A stretch of DNA of 64,000 nucleotides from Cytophagales bacterium (GCA_030448185.1 JAUJNL010000024.1:1-64000), one strand, 5' to 3'. Positions 40,636 to 50,323 are shown, counted from the first letter of the stretch. The notes: generated by a model from the letters alone, not told the origin. Program-made: numbers and translations.

Positions 40636-42764
40636 TTAACTGATCCGGCTCCAGTTGGTTTCTTCCCGCCGCAAGGACTCAATATGCCGGCGGATTGCAC
40701 TGTTTTCGGAAGCCACCAATTCAGGGTCGTTCTCCAGGATTTCTTGAGCTGCATTTCGGGCTTCTTGCAGGATCGTAGCATCTTTAGCCAGATCGGCAAT
40801 AAGTAAGTCAAGGATGCCGCTCTGCTGCGTACCTTCCAGGTCGCCATGGCCCCGCAGTTTAAGGTCCATATCGGCAATCTCAAAGCCATTGTTGGTTCTT
40901 ACCATCGTTTCGATTCGCTGACGGGCTTCCTTTGACAGCTTGTAATCTGACATCAGTACACAATAAGACTGCTCGGCACCTCGTCCGACCCGGCCCCGGA
41001 GCTGATGCAATTGGGCAAGACCAAACCGTTCGGCATTTTCAATTACCATTACGGAAGCATTAGGCACATTCACCCCAACCTCAATGACGGTAGTGGCTAC
41101 CATAATCTGCGTTTCCTGCTTTAGAAAACGCTTCATTTCAAAGTCCTTGTCCTGCGCCTTCATCTTGCCGTGTACAATACTCAGGTGATATTCCGGGAAG
41201 GCCCGGCAAATGCTTTCGTAACCATCCATGAGGTTCTTGTAATCCAGCTTTTCCGACTCTTCAATCAGCGGGTACACAATATATACCTGCCGGCCTTGTT
41301 GAATCTGTTCCCGCAAGAAGCCAAACACCCGTAGCCGGTTGGCATCGTAGCGGTGCACCGTTTTGATGGGCTTCCGGCCCGCCGGTAATTCGTCAATTAC
41401 GGATACGTCAAGGTCACCGTACAGGGTCATTGCCAAGGTTCTTGGAATAGGCGTAGCGGTCATGACCAGCACGTGCGGATAAATGCTTGCATGCTTCTGC
41501 CACAATTTAGCCCGCTGGGCCACCCCAAAGCGGTGTTGCTCATCAATCACGCACAAACCCAGATTCTTAAACTTCACTACGTCTTCCAGCAGGGCATGGG
41601 TGCCTACTACAATCTTCATCTCGCCGCTTTCCAATTGTTCCAGCAGTATTTTCCGTTCACTTGTTTTGCTCGAACCCGTCAAACGGCCAATAGGGATGCC
41701 TAACTGATCGGCAAACTCCTTCAATCCATGGTAATGCTGATCCGAAAGAATTTCGGTCGGAGCCATCAAGCAGGTCTGTGCCCCATTGTCGATAGCCATC
41801 AACATGCAGATAAAAGCTACTATCGTCTTGCCACTGCCTACGTCTCCCTGCAGCAATCGGTTCATCTGCTTGCCCGAACACATATCCCGGTAAATCTCCT
41901 TAATTACCCGCTTTTGGGCATTAGTCAGGTCAAAAGGCAGGTGTTCATTGTAAAAAGTAGTCAGGGTAGGGACGGTTCTGAAAATCTGACCCTCATATTC
42001 TACTTTCCGGATCAGCAATGCTTTCTGGTTGTAGAATAGTTCTTCAGCAGTGGCTGAGCCCATTCGAAGGTCTGGTTGTATAACAGTTATTCAAATTTGA
42101 GCCGGTACTGAGCCCGTTCGAGTAGGGGTTGGGTTTTGGGAAAATGGAGATTGTCCAACGCTTCCCGTTTAGAGAGCAGATTAAAACGCCGGATAATCTC
42201 TTCCGGAAGCGTTTCGCGGAGGTGCGGCTGGGCCAGATCCAGCACCTGCCGGATCATTTTGCCAATATCCTTACTGTCAAGATGCTTCTTACGGAGCTTC
42301 TCACTGAGATTATAAACGGGCTGTAGTCCGGTTGCCTGCGTCTGCTGCGGCTCGTACAACTCCATTTCCGGATGGGCAATACTGAACTTTCCGCCAAAAA
42401 ACTGGGGCTTGCCAAAAACAGTATATTCAGCAAATCGCTTCAGGCTTTTGGCGACCCACTGCGGATTCTTGAACCAGACCAGTTCCATTTCGCCGGTCCC
42501 ATCCACAAAATAGGCCACCAGACGACTTTTAGAGCCCTCCCCAGCGTTCTCAAAGTAATCTACCTTGCCGCGTATCTGCACGGCCGGCATGCTTTCGTGT
42601 AGTTCGCTAATGCGGTAAAAGCGGGTGCGGTCTTCATGCCGGAAAGGATAATGCTGGATCAGTTCACCATAAGTGAAAATATTTAACTCTTTGTTAAGTA
42701 GCTCTGCCCGCTGCGGGCCTACCCCTTTCAGGAATTCAATCTTGGTATCGAAAAAACTGCCCAT
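40636..42764 (-). CDS. recG: ATP-dependent DNA helicase RecG, interrupted by a 47-bp duplication
   Basis: Superfamily 2 helicase that remodels stalled forks and Holliday junctions. The N-terminal wedge/OB part (42764-42087) includes FLKGVGPQRAELLNKEL and VFGKPQFFGGKFSIAHPEME. The helicase part includes LLQGDVGSGKTIVAF (Walker A), VIDEQHRFG (DEQH box), VLVMTATPIPRTL (motif III) and RGRVGRGAEQSYC (motif VI). Between them the segment 42047-42093 brings a stop and a frameshift. Removing these 47 bp restores RLKFEELFYNQKALL and a 693-residue protein of normal length. See the separate finding. Confidence 0.92.
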
Positions 42765-42869
42765 AGCCTTTAGGAAAATGCTAAATGTTGAACGTTAAAT
42801 ACCCAATGTTAAAAAACATTCCTTCGTTCTGGCATTAAGTTCTCTCTTCTGGGAAGACACATTGAGCAT

Positions 42870-43041
42870 GGGTGTACGACAAATTGCAGATCAACCATTA
42901 AACTTTGTTCGTGTTGTTCCGCATTTGCAATGCGGAACTGAGAAAAAGGGCATTTCAAATGCCCGGCTATACACATCCGCATTGCAACTATTCTCAGCGA
43001 AGCTAAATGCGGATGAACGCTCTGCATTTTGTCGTACACCC
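42870..43041. mobile_element. 172-bp MITE-like element with ISKra4-like ends and 8-bp target duplication
   Basis: The terminal repeats GGGTGTACGACA...TGCAGA (42870-42890) and TCTGCA...TGTCGTACACCC (43021-43041) match each other at 20 of 21 bases and match the ends of the IS at 31412-32637. The flanks carry an exact duplication TTGAGCAT (42862-42869 and 43042-43049). Inside are three hairpins at 42917-42937, 42948-42964 and 42974-43015, and no gene. This is a non-autonomous derivative that the ISKra4-like transposase could move. Confidence 0.9.
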
Positions 43042-43078
43042 TTGAGCATTCAAAATTTAGCATTTAACATTAATAATG

Positions 43079-43663
43079 CTACTCCTTCCATTCCAGCGTG
43101 TTGAGCAGGTGAATGATGTCCTTTCTGACATAATCAATCACGGGTGCCAGTGAATCATTTTTAGTAGCTGTCCGGAAATAGAGTGCCCCTCGCAGAAAGT
43201 GAGTAGTTGTATCGGTGATGTAAAACTGGAACTGACTTGGCACCTCGCCTTCCAGCCGGAACAGGTTAGCCGTTTTACCGTCCGATGTTTTTACGACCAT
43301 TTCCTCAATAGCTTCTGCTTTAATCTGATGTTTAGAAGCAAGCTTATAAGCATCGTTCACCATTTCCTGAAACTTTTTCGGGTCCTGATTTACTGACTTA
43401 TAAGTAATCTGCACATTAGCCTTGAATTGAGGATAAGAAACAAAAATCCAGTAGGGTTCGGCAATGGAGAAAGTGTCCGGACGGATGATTGCATGAGTAG
43501 AATGTTCAAAAAAATAGGGATAATCGCCTTTCAGGGACACATAGGTATGGGGTGGCATATCAATGCGGTTATAGCCTTTAGGTTTGGGCACATATTCCGT
43601 TTCATTACAGGCAGTCAGCAAGGCAAGAACTGCGGCCAGAAAGAGTATTGAATAATATTTCAT
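43079..43663 (-). CDS. gldD: Gliding motility lipoprotein GldD
   Basis: A 194-residue lipoprotein with lipobox LLTAC (Cys at about residue 19). It has the family pattern [56 protein letters not shown] and [29 protein letters not shown]. In Flavobacterium johnsoniae GldD is required for gliding and is linked to the type IX secretion machinery. It is the last gene of the mutY-ssb-gldE-gldD run, whose order is conserved in Bacteroidota. A MITE sits 37 bp past its stop. Confidence 0.92.
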   Translation of the reverse strand: MKYYSILFLAAVLALLTACNETEYVPKPKGYNRIDMPPHTYVSLKGDYPYFFEHSTHAIIRPDTFSIAEPYWIFVSYPQFKANVQITYKSVNQDPKKFQEMVNDAYKLASKHQIKAEAIEEMVVKTSDGKTANLFRLEGEVPSQFQFYITDTTTHFLRGALYFRTATKNDSLAPVIDYVRKDIIHLLNTLEWKE

Positions 43664-43689
43664 GTCTAGAATGACTCGTGTATTCGTTA

Positions 43690-43834
43690 CTGGGTATTCG
43701 GTAACGGGTGTTAGGGTATTTGATACTGGTCAATTGTCATTAGATGATTTGTGACTGGTCAGTAGGAAAAAGGTCCTTCAAGCCCTACGGACCAGCATCT
43801 AATACCCATTGACCAATGGTTACTAACCAATCAA
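43690..43834. repeat. Degenerate intergenic repeats (gldE-gldD spacer)
   Basis: Short variants of TGGTCAATTGTCATTAG, GACTGGTCAGTAG and CCATTGACCAATGG follow one another. The same vocabulary fills 51835-52060. No gene or strong hairpin is seen. Confidence 0.4.
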
Positions 43835-45220
43835 CTACGCCGTCCGGGCCTTGCTTTCCCCATTTTCGGGAGCTTTCTCCTGCACCTCTGGTTTGCGCAA
43901 AGTTACTCTAACCCGTTTAATTTTCTTGCTATCAACCGAAATGACCGTAAAAGTAAAGCCTTCAAAGGTGGTTTTCTCCCCGGTTGTCGGCAAACGACTG
44001 AACAGTTCAAGCAATAATCCGCCTAGCGACTCACTGTCGCCGCGCACTTCATCAAATACCTCGGCTTCCGTACCAACAATCCGGCAGAAGTCATTAAGAG
44101 AAATTTTTCCTTCGAAAACAAACGTGTGGGCATCCAGCTGAGTAAAGCTTTTATCGTCTTCGTCAAATTCATCGTGAATTTCACCCACGATTTCTTCAAT
44201 AATATCCTCCAGCGTGACCAGCCCCGAGGTACCGCCGTATTCGTCTACCACAATGGCCATGTGTACCCGCTTCGACTGAAAATCGCGGAGCAAGCCATCA
44301 ATCTTTTTATTTTCAGGAATGAAATAAGGTTTCCGCATCAGGGAATGCCAGTTAAAATCTTCGTTCTCTTCCAGATGGGGCAGTAAGTCTTTGATGTAAA
44401 GAATGCCTTCTACCTTATCAATGGATTCATCGTACACCGGAATCCGGGAATAGCCCGCTTTATTGATTTTATCCATCAGCTCGTGAAAATCGAGGTCAAT
44501 AGATACTCCCGTAACATCTACTCTTGGCTGCATGATCTGGCGGGCCGAAACAGTGCCGAAGTGGACAATCCCTTTCAGAATTTCACGTTCTTCCGGGGTA
44601 GTGTCAGATCCGGTGTATATCTGAAGTACGTTATCCAGCTCATCCACCGAGATTTTATAGCCTTTGCGGTGGATGTACCCCTCAATAAGGTTGGTAGTCC
44701 GCACCAACAGCCAGGATAGCGGGCTGAATAGAACGCTGCTTACCAGCAATGGATAGGAAGCTAGCCGCAGAAAGGTTGTTTTGTGCTCCCTGGCGTAAAC
44801 TTTTGGCAATACTTCCCCGAAGAAGACGATGGCAAATGTGATCAGAAATACAAGTAATAGTACTGCCAGACCACCCAGGGTACGGATATGAAAGGCCTGC
44901 CAGACAGCAAAACTGCATAGCCCGGTAATACAGACGTTAATGAATGAGTTAAAAACGAGAATGGTAGCCAGCAGTTGCTTGGGCTTTTCAAGCAGTAGCA
45001 AAATCGGGTTGCTTCCTGTTTTATAATGATTCCGATAGTGGGCAAGTTCCTCAGCGGAGAGCGAGAAGAAAGCGGCTTCGGCCCCGGATATAAGAGCCGA
45101 CAAAATAAGCAGTACGCCGAGCAGCAGGATAGAGGCAGCGTAAAAGAAAGAGGTGCTTGCAAAAAGATTTACAAGCACCCATTCCGGAAGAGGGTCAGCG
45201 TTATCTAAATTACTTATCAA
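43835..45220 (-). CDS. gldE: Gliding motility-associated protein GldE (CNNM/CBS transporter family)
   Basis: A 461-residue membrane protein of the HlyC/CorC type. The DUF21 membrane domain (about 15-200) has hydrophobic helices including LLLGVLLILSALISGAEAAFFSL and LAVLLLVFLITFAIVFFGEVLPK. A CBS pair (about 215-330) includes IMQPRVDVTGVSIDLDFHEL and IVVDEYGGTSGLVTLEDIIEEIVGEI. The CorC_HlyC domain ends at about 435. GldE is associated with gliding and T9SS function and can partly substitute for GldD in F. johnsoniae. Relatives export Mg2+ or Co2+. It lies 27 bp downstream of ssb. Confidence 0.9.
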   Translation of the reverse strand: MISNLDNADPLPEWVLVNLFASTSFFYAASILLLGVLLILSALISGAEAAFFSLSAEELAHYRNHYKTGSNPILLLLEKPKQLLATILVFNSFINVCITGLCSFAVWQAFHIRTLGGLAVLLLVFLITFAIVFFGEVLPKVYAREHKTTFLRLASYPLLVSSVLFSPLSWLLVRTTNLIEGYIHRKGYKISVDELDNVLQIYTGSDTTPEEREILKGIVHFGTVSARQIMQPRVDVTGVSIDLDFHELMDKINKAGYSRIPVYDESIDKVEGILYIKDLLPHLEENEDFNWHSLMRKPYFIPENKKIDGLLRDFQSKRVHMAIVVDEYGGTSGLVTLEDIIEEIVGEIHDEFDEDDKSFTQLDAHTFVFEGKISLNDFCRIVGTEAEVFDEVRGDSESLGGLLLELFSRLPTTGEKTTFEGFTFTVISVDSKKIKRVRVTLRKPEVQEKAPENGESKARTA

Positions 45221-45247
45221 AGCATCTTTGGTTGGTGCAACAATCGT

Positions 45248-45730
45248 TTAAAACGGCAGATCGTCCGTTTCGTCACCAGCCGGCAGTGGAGGAGTCGCTT
45301 CCCGGTAATCGTTACGAGTACCATAGGAATTATTGCCCTGGGCACTGTTGTAACCGGTATTGCTATTATTAACAGCACCACCCTGGTTTTCGCCATCCTG
45401 ACGATTACCCAACAGGGTAAAGTCCTGTGCTTGTACTTCCAGTGAATAACGTTCTTTACCTTCTTTATCAGTATAGGTACGTACCCTTAAACGACCTTCC
45501 ACAAAGATAGGCTGTCCTTTACGGACGTATTTCTCAATTACGTCAGCCTTCTGATTCCAGAAAGATACCCGAAACCACTCCGTCTTGTCCTGCTGCTGAC
45601 CATTGGCATCCTTATAAGACTCATTTACGGCAATGGAAATATCAGCAACCTTACGGTCCGCACTGATGTTTCTGATTTCTGGGTCCCGCCCAACATTCCC
45701 GATCAGGGTAATTTTGTTGTAACTTGCCAT
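45248..45730 (-). CDS. ssb: Single-stranded DNA-binding protein
   Basis: A 160-residue SSB with the OB-fold start MASYNKITLIGNVGRDPEIRN, then KTEWFRVSFWNQKADVIEKYVRKGQPIFVEGRLRVRTY. A flexible Asn/Gly-rich linker (GGAVNNSNTGYNSAQGNNSYG) leads to an acidic tip, DETDDLPF, which recruits repair and replication proteins. It lies between mutY and gldE, 34 bp from mutY, in the conserved Bacteroidota order. Confidence 0.95.
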   Translation of the reverse strand: MASYNKITLIGNVGRDPEIRNISADRKVADISIAVNESYKDANGQQQDKTEWFRVSFWNQKADVIEKYVRKGQPIFVEGRLRVRTYTDKEGKERYSLEVQAQDFTLLGNRQDGENQGGAVNNSNTGYNSAQGNNSYGTRNDYREATPPLPAGDETDDLPF

Positions 45731-45763
45731 GTGTAAAAAAGGTGAAATTTGAGTGTATGTATA

Positions 45764-46846
45764 CTATAAAGATAACGAAAATACCCGTTTTTTCAAATAA
45801 TTATCAATAAGAACCGGTTTAGGTAGATGATGTGCCTGAGCACTTTCCACGAAGGTAAGGCCAAAATCCCGGGCTACTTTGTCTACATCTGCTGCTTCGT
45901 TTAGTCTGATATGCCAGAATTTGGCCTGCACCTGCTGGTGAGTGAGTTTATGGGTGTACACGACTGATTCTTCTTCTACTGCTACAGCCTCAGTCCAGGG
46001 AAGTAAAGGTTCGGCTGCCATCAGTTCACCGGTAGTCAGCAAGGCGGCGTCTTCCAGCAGGTAGAAGTCATGCAGGCCATTCCAAATGTCTTTCTGATCC
46101 CGCTTCCGCATGCCTCCCCGATCATCTTTCCTGAAAATAACGTAGTGGAAATAACGGATCCGGCTGTTGCCTTTTTTTGACTTTACTGGCAACTGCGCCT
46201 GCCTTCCCGTCAGGAAAGCCTCACACTCGTTATGAAAGGGACAAAACATACAATCCGGATTGGCAGGCGTACATTGCAAGGCGCCAAATTCCATGATTGC
46301 CTGATTGAACAGATCTGGATCTTTAGTGGGAATGAGTCTATTGGCAATCCCGGAGAAAAGCGGCTTGGCCGCCGCTGAAGCAATGTCGGTGTCTATCCCG
46401 TACAGCCGGCTCAACACCCTGAATACATTGCCATCCAGTACGGCTACTCTTTCCTTATAAGCAAAAGAGGCAACTGCCGCCGCTGTATAGGGACCAATGC
46501 CTTTCAGTTTTAGCAAATCTTTATAACTGTCCGGAAACTGGCCATTGTACTGGGCTACAATCTGGCGGGCCGTAAACTGCAGGTTGCGGGCCCGTGAGTA
46601 ATACCCCAAACCTTGCCAGAGCCGGAGTACTTCTTGCTCTTCGGCTCTGGCTAAATCAAAGACGGTAGGAAACTTCTCAACAAAAGCGTAATAATAGGGT
46701 AAGCCCTGCTTTACCCGGGTTTGTTGTAGAATGACTTCCGAAAGCCATATTTTATAGGGGTCACGGGTTTGGCGCCAAGGCAAATCCCGTTGATGGCGCA
46801 GGTACCAAGCAATGAGTTTTGATGAAAATAATTCTGGAATGACCAA
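45764..46846 (-). CDS. mutY: A/G-specific adenine DNA glycosylase
   Basis: Removes adenine mispaired with 8-oxoguanine. The N-terminal LPWRQTRDPYKIWLSEVILQQTRV carries the catalytic Glu. The helix-hairpin-helix KLKGIGPYTAAAVASFA is followed by VAVLDGNVFRVLSRLYGI with the catalytic Asp. The 4Fe-4S loop has four cysteines (CTPANPDCMFCPFHNEC). The C-terminal NUDIX-like 8-oxoG recognition domain contains VVYTHKLTHQQVQAKFW. At 360 residues it is normal. It is the first gene of the mutY-ssb-gldE-gldD operon. Confidence 0.95.
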   Translation of the reverse strand: MVIPELFSSKLIAWYLRHQRDLPWRQTRDPYKIWLSEVILQQTRVKQGLPYYYAFVEKFPTVFDLARAEEQEVLRLWQGLGYYSRARNLQFTARQIVAQYNGQFPDSYKDLLKLKGIGPYTAAAVASFAYKERVAVLDGNVFRVLSRLYGIDTDIASAAAKPLFSGIANRLIPTKDPDLFNQAIMEFGALQCTPANPDCMFCPFHNECEAFLTGRQAQLPVKSKKGNSRIRYFHYVIFRKDDRGGMRKRDQKDIWNGLHDFYLLEDAALLTTGELMAAEPLLPWTEAVAVEEESVVYTHKLTHQQVQAKFWHIRLNEAADVDKVARDFGLTFVESAQAHHLPKPVLIDNYLKKRVFSLSL

Positions 46847-46904
46847 CTTTAGCAGAATTAACTGGTTACTTTTTAAGAAAAACTTACTTCACCTATGAAT
46901 AGTT

Positions 46905-46912
46905 CAAAAGTA
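46905..46912 (-). promoter_or_regulatory. -7 promoter box upstream of mutY
   Basis: Minus-strand TACTTTTG matches TAnnTTTG, about 58 bp before the mutY start. No clear -33 element. Confidence 0.45.
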
Positions 46913-47040
46913 GCTAATCGTCATGAAGAGAGAATAACGGTACTGAAGTAACCGTTAATGCAATTATTGAACTTACACTTTATCAGCATTTTCAATATTT
47001 ATATTTTGGGTATTTACTTTTAAAATCAAGCATTGTCACC

Positions 47041-47048
47041 TACCTTTG
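47041..47048 (+). promoter_or_regulatory. -7 promoter box of the HU gene
   Basis: TACCTTTG matches TAnnTTTG exactly, 66 bp before the GTG start. The sequence upstream is very AT-rich. Confidence 0.5.
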
Positions 47049-47114
47049 CAGGCCCAAAAAAAGATTTTGAAAGGAAAATCAGGAAATAGTACAAACTTTT
47101 AAAATTTTACAGCA

Positions 47115-47417
47115 GTGACAAAAGCAGAAGTAATAAACGAGATTGCACAGAAGACGGGCATTGATAAAGCAGATGTAGCACACACTGTAGAAGCTTTTTT
47201 CAATGTAGTTAAACACTCTATGTCAGAGGGTGACAATATTTACATTCGCGGATTTGGTAGTTTTGTAAATAAGAAGAGAGCCCGCAAAATTGCGCGGAAC
47301 ATCTCTAAAAATACCGCGATTATTATTGATGAGCACTATATCCCTAGCTTTAAGCCCGCTAAAGTCTTTGTGGATAAAGTGAAAAGTAGCGAAAAGCTTA
47401 AATCTGAAGTCAGCTAA
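47115..47417 (+). CDS. HU family DNA-binding protein
   Basis: A nucleoid-associated DNA-bending protein of 100 residues starting with GTG (MTKAEVINEIAQKTGIDKADVAHTVEAFFNVVKHSM). The DNA-binding arm begins GFGSFVNKKRARKIARNISKN, with the beta-arm tip somewhat altered (NTAIIIDEHYIPSFKPAK). The usual arm proline is present in IPSFKPAK. It begins a plus-strand run with the TPR protein, the small basic protein and RNase G. Confidence 0.92.
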   Translation: MTKAEVINEIAQKTGIDKADVAHTVEAFFNVVKHSMSEGDNIYIRGFGSFVNKKRARKIARNISKNTAIIIDEHYIPSFKPAKVFVDKVKSSEKLKSEVS

Positions 47418-47475
47418 TAGCTTTCAGCGGGTTTGAGTGAGGAATATAGGCGAAAGGGTCAGTAGTTAATTTTTC

Positions 47476-48291
47476 ATGCAGAAACCACAGGTAATCGTTC
47501 TGGTGCTTGCATTGGCGCTGGCAGGCGTATTGTACAGTCTGCCTAAGGTACTTGTTGCCAAAAAAGAAGCGATTGGCGGGCAGCCTGCAAAGGCTCAATC
47601 GACGGAGGCAGCGGAAGGAGTACATGCCAATGCACTTACGGCAGATCAGCAGACGGTCATTGACCGGCTCCGGAATGATTATCAACATGGAAGTGCCGCT
47701 AAAAAGATTATCTTCGCGGATTCTTTAATTACCCTTTTCCGCCAAACGTCACAGTTTGACAGTGCTGCGCATTATGCAGAGGCCATAGTAAAGCAACAGC
47801 CGTCATTGACGAATCTTGTAAAGGCGGGTGACGCTTATTACGATGCCATGAGTTTTGCTACTGAAGGCGACAGAGCCAAGCAAATGGGCCTAAAGGTGCA
47901 GGAGTATTATGGAAAGGTGCTTAAGCAGAATCCCGACCAGCTGGAGGTAAAAGCCAGAATGGCAATGACTTATGTGGCTGCCGGTACTCCTATGCAAGGG
48001 GTGGCTATGCTACGTGAGGTACTGCAAAAAGACCCTAAGAACGAACCAGCCCTGTTAAATATGGGGCTTTTATCGGTTCAGTCCGGGCAATATGACAAAG
48101 CCATCGGGCGGTTTGAAGAAGTACTTAAAGTGAACCCGGCCAATGAACAAGCCCAGTTTTACCTGGGTATAAGCCATGCTGAAACCGGTCATACCGATCA
48201 GGCCCGTACGTTGCTCAGGCAGGTGGCAAAAAACAGTAAAGACCCTGCCATAAAACAAGCAGCTGAACAATACTTGAAAAAAATCAAATAA
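47476..48291 (+). CDS. TPR-repeat membrane-anchored protein
   Basis: A 271-residue protein with one N-terminal membrane helix (QVIVLVLALALAGVLYSLPKVLVAKK). At least three TPR motifs follow in about 85-265, for example VKARMAMTYVAAGTPMQGVAML, LNMGLLSVQSGQYDKAIGRF and AQFYLGISHAETGHTDQARTLL. The TPR part should be outside the cytoplasmic membrane. It follows the HU gene by 58 bp and precedes the small basic protein, in an order kept in many Bacteroidota. It is a protein-protein adapter of unknown partners. Confidence 0.82.
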   Translation: MQKPQVIVLVLALALAGVLYSLPKVLVAKKEAIGGQPAKAQSTEAAEGVHANALTADQQTVIDRLRNDYQHGSAAKKIIFADSLITLFRQTSQFDSAAHYAEAIVKQQPSLTNLVKAGDAYYDAMSFATEGDRAKQMGLKVQEYYGKVLKQNPDQLEVKARMAMTYVAAGTPMQGVAMLREVLQKDPKNEPALLNMGLLSVQSGQYDKAIGRFEEVLKVNPANEQAQFYLGISHAETGHTDQARTLLRQVAKNSKDPAIKQAAEQYLKKIK

Positions 48292-48324
48292 TTCTCATTT
48301 ATTCACTAAAAAATATTTACCATT

Positions 48325-48414
48325 ATGCCTTGCGGAAAAAAAAGAAAGAGACATAAGATTGCTACTCACAAGAGAAAGAAGCGCTTGAGAAAGAACAGAC
48401 ATAAGAAAAAGTAG
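48325..48414 (+). CDS. Very small basic protein, AURKAIP1/COX24-like (29 aa)
   Basis: An ATG at 48325 opens a 29-residue protein, MPCGKKRKRHKIATHKRKKR..., ending NRHKKK before TAG at 48412-48414. About 60 percent of residues are Lys, Arg or His. The KRKRHKIATHKRKKRLRKNRHKKK pattern matches the AURKAIP1/COX24 domain family related to mitochondrial small-subunit protein mS38, so it is likely ribosome-associated. It sits 33 bp after the TPR gene and before RNase G. A ribosomal role is inference from family and composition. Confidence 0.8.
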   Translation: MPCGKKRKRHKIATHKRKKRLRKNRHKKK

Positions 48415-48763
48415 TTCTCTTTTTTCCGGCCTAACTATATATATGCTGGATGCTTTTTCTTATCCGAAGATCTGGATCAGGGTATATGGCATAAATAAGA
48501 ACCACAGCTTTACAATAGGTAGAGCTGTGAATCTTTATTTTATATACCCTTGCTTTCCTTCCAGATTCCTTCTACCAATCATCCCATAGCAGGATGATGC
48601 TTAACAATGCTAACGGTTAAATAAAAAACGATAACAGAAGCTATCTATGTAAGCACACCGTGCTTTATTACGGGCTGTTTAGGCCCTGCTTCTTTTAGCA
48701 TCCAACATTTACCACTTAGCATTACATAAAAATTGTCTGTTCTTATCAAATTACACTATAGCC
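48415..48763. other. Spacer with possible terminator between small basic protein and RNase G
   Basis: No gene was recognised in 349 bp. A hairpin with 7-bp arms (CACAGCT at 48503-48509, AGCTGTG at 48523-48529), followed by a T-rich stretch, could end the HU-TPR transcript. RNase G would then have its own promoter. Confidence 0.45.
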
Positions 48764-50323
48764 TTGAGCAGCGAATTAGTCATCAATTCCACTCCACTGG
48801 GTGGAAGGATTGCCCTTCTGCAGGATAAAAGGCTGGTAGAATACCACATTGAAGAGAAGGAAAACAACTTTACCGTAGGAGATATCTATTTTGGCACCGT
48901 CCGGAAACTGGTTCCGGGGCTTAATGCCGCTTTTGTGGATATCGGCTACGAGAAGGATGCTTTTCTGCACTATTTGGACCTGGGGCCCAATTTCGCGTCG
49001 CTTAATAAATTTACCAAAGAAGTTATTGCTAAACGTTACAACACGCACAAGCTGAATAATTTCCCTTTAGAGCCCGAAATTGATAAACTAGGAAAAATTA
49101 CGCAGGTACTTGCCAAAAATGCACCGATTTTGGTGCAGGTGGTAAAAGAGCCTATCTCTACCAAGGGTCCTCGCCTATCCTGTGAATTATCTATTGCCGG
49201 GCGTTATATCGTTCTGGTTCCATTTTCTGATTCGGTCAATATTTCCAAGAAGATCACGGATAAGGAAGAACGCCAACGGCTGCAACGTCTGTTGTCCTCG
49301 ATCAAGCCTCAGCACTTCGGCATTATCGTACGTACGGTAGCTGAAGGGAAAGAAGTGGCCGAACTGGACCGGGATTTGCAGAATCTGGTCGAAAAATGGG
49401 AAGCTGGTGTACAAGCTCTCCGCAATGCCCGTCCCCGGGATAAAATAATCGGTGAGATGAGCCGTGCCTCTTCTATGCTCCGTGATATGCTAAACGAAAG
49501 CTTTGACAGTATTACGGTGGATGAAAAAGATACTTTTGAGGAAATCCGCACGTACATCCGTACGATTGCTCCCGATAAAGAAAAGATTCTGAAGCTGTAT
49601 AACGGCAAGACTAAAGTCTTCGAGGCTTTTGGCATTGAAAAACAGCTTAAATCTATTTTTGGCCGTACCGTAAGTCTTCCGGGTGGCGGATACGTCATTA
49701 TTGAACATACCGAAGCCCTGCACGTCATCGATGTGAATAGTGGCAATAAATCCAATGCCGAGGCCGACCAGGAAGCCAATGCCGTCAACGTCAATCTGGA
49801 GGCAGCCAAAGAAATAGCCCGTCAGCTAAGGGTACGGGATATGGGCGGCATTATTGTGGTCGACTTCATCGACATGAAGAAACCAGAAAACAAAAAACTG
49901 GTTTACGAGAAGATGAAGGAAGAGATGGATACGGACCGTTCTAAGTTTACCATCTTGCCGCTGTCCAAATTTGGCCTGATGCAGATTACACGGCAGCGGG
50001 TACGCCCTGAACTCAATATTACTACGGGTGAAACCTGCCCTATGTGCGGGGGCACCGGCAAGATCACTGCCAGCATCTTGGTAGCTGATGTAATAGAGAC
50101 CAATCTGGAATATATTCTTACCAAGCAGAACGAGAAAAATATTTCTATTGCCGTACACCCCTATTTGCACGCTTATTTTACCCGAGGAATACCTTCCCTG
50201 CGGATGAAGTGGTTTTTCCGGTACAAGTCATGGGTGAAGGTAGAAAAGGATACTTCACTGGGTATAACTGAATATAAATTCAAGAATCAGCAAGGTGAAG
50301 AAATTGAGCTGGTTCAAGGATAG
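48764..50323 (+). CDS. rng: Ribonuclease E/G family endoribonuclease (RNase G)
   Basis: A 519-residue RNase that processes rRNA and decays mRNA. The S1 domain is interrupted as usual: GDIYFGTVRKLVPGLNAAFVDIGYEKDAFLHYLDL. The catalytic Asp pair is in HVIDVNSGN and GGIIVVDFIDMK. The zinc-link CPMCGGTGKI follows. The start is the TTG at 48764 (MSSELVINSTPLGGRIALLQ), the first in-frame option fitting homologues. It lacks the long C-terminal degradosome scaffold of E. coli RNase E. Its stop codon lies in a 16-bp tandem duplication. Confidence 0.93.
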   Translation: MSSELVINSTPLGGRIALLQDKRLVEYHIEEKENNFTVGDIYFGTVRKLVPGLNAAFVDIGYEKDAFLHYLDLGPNFASLNKFTKEVIAKRYNTHKLNNFPLEPEIDKLGKITQVLAKNAPILVQVVKEPISTKGPRLSCELSIAGRYIVLVPFSDSVNISKKITDKEERQRLQRLLSSIKPQHFGIIVRTVAEGKEVAELDRDLQNLVEKWEAGVQALRNARPRDKIIGEMSRASSMLRDMLNESFDSITVDEKDTFEEIRTYIRTIAPDKEKILKLYNGKTKVFEAFGIEKQLKSIFGRTVSLPGGGYVIIEHTEALHVIDVNSGNKSNAEADQEANAVNVNLEAAKEIARQLRVRDMGGIIVVDFIDMKKPENKKLVYEKMKEEMDTDRSKFTILPLSKFGLMQITRQRVRPELNITTGETCPMCGGTGKITASILVADVIETNLEYILTKQNEKNISIAVHPYLHAYFTRGIPSLRMKWFFRYKSWVKVEKDTSLGITEYKFKNQQGEEIELVQG

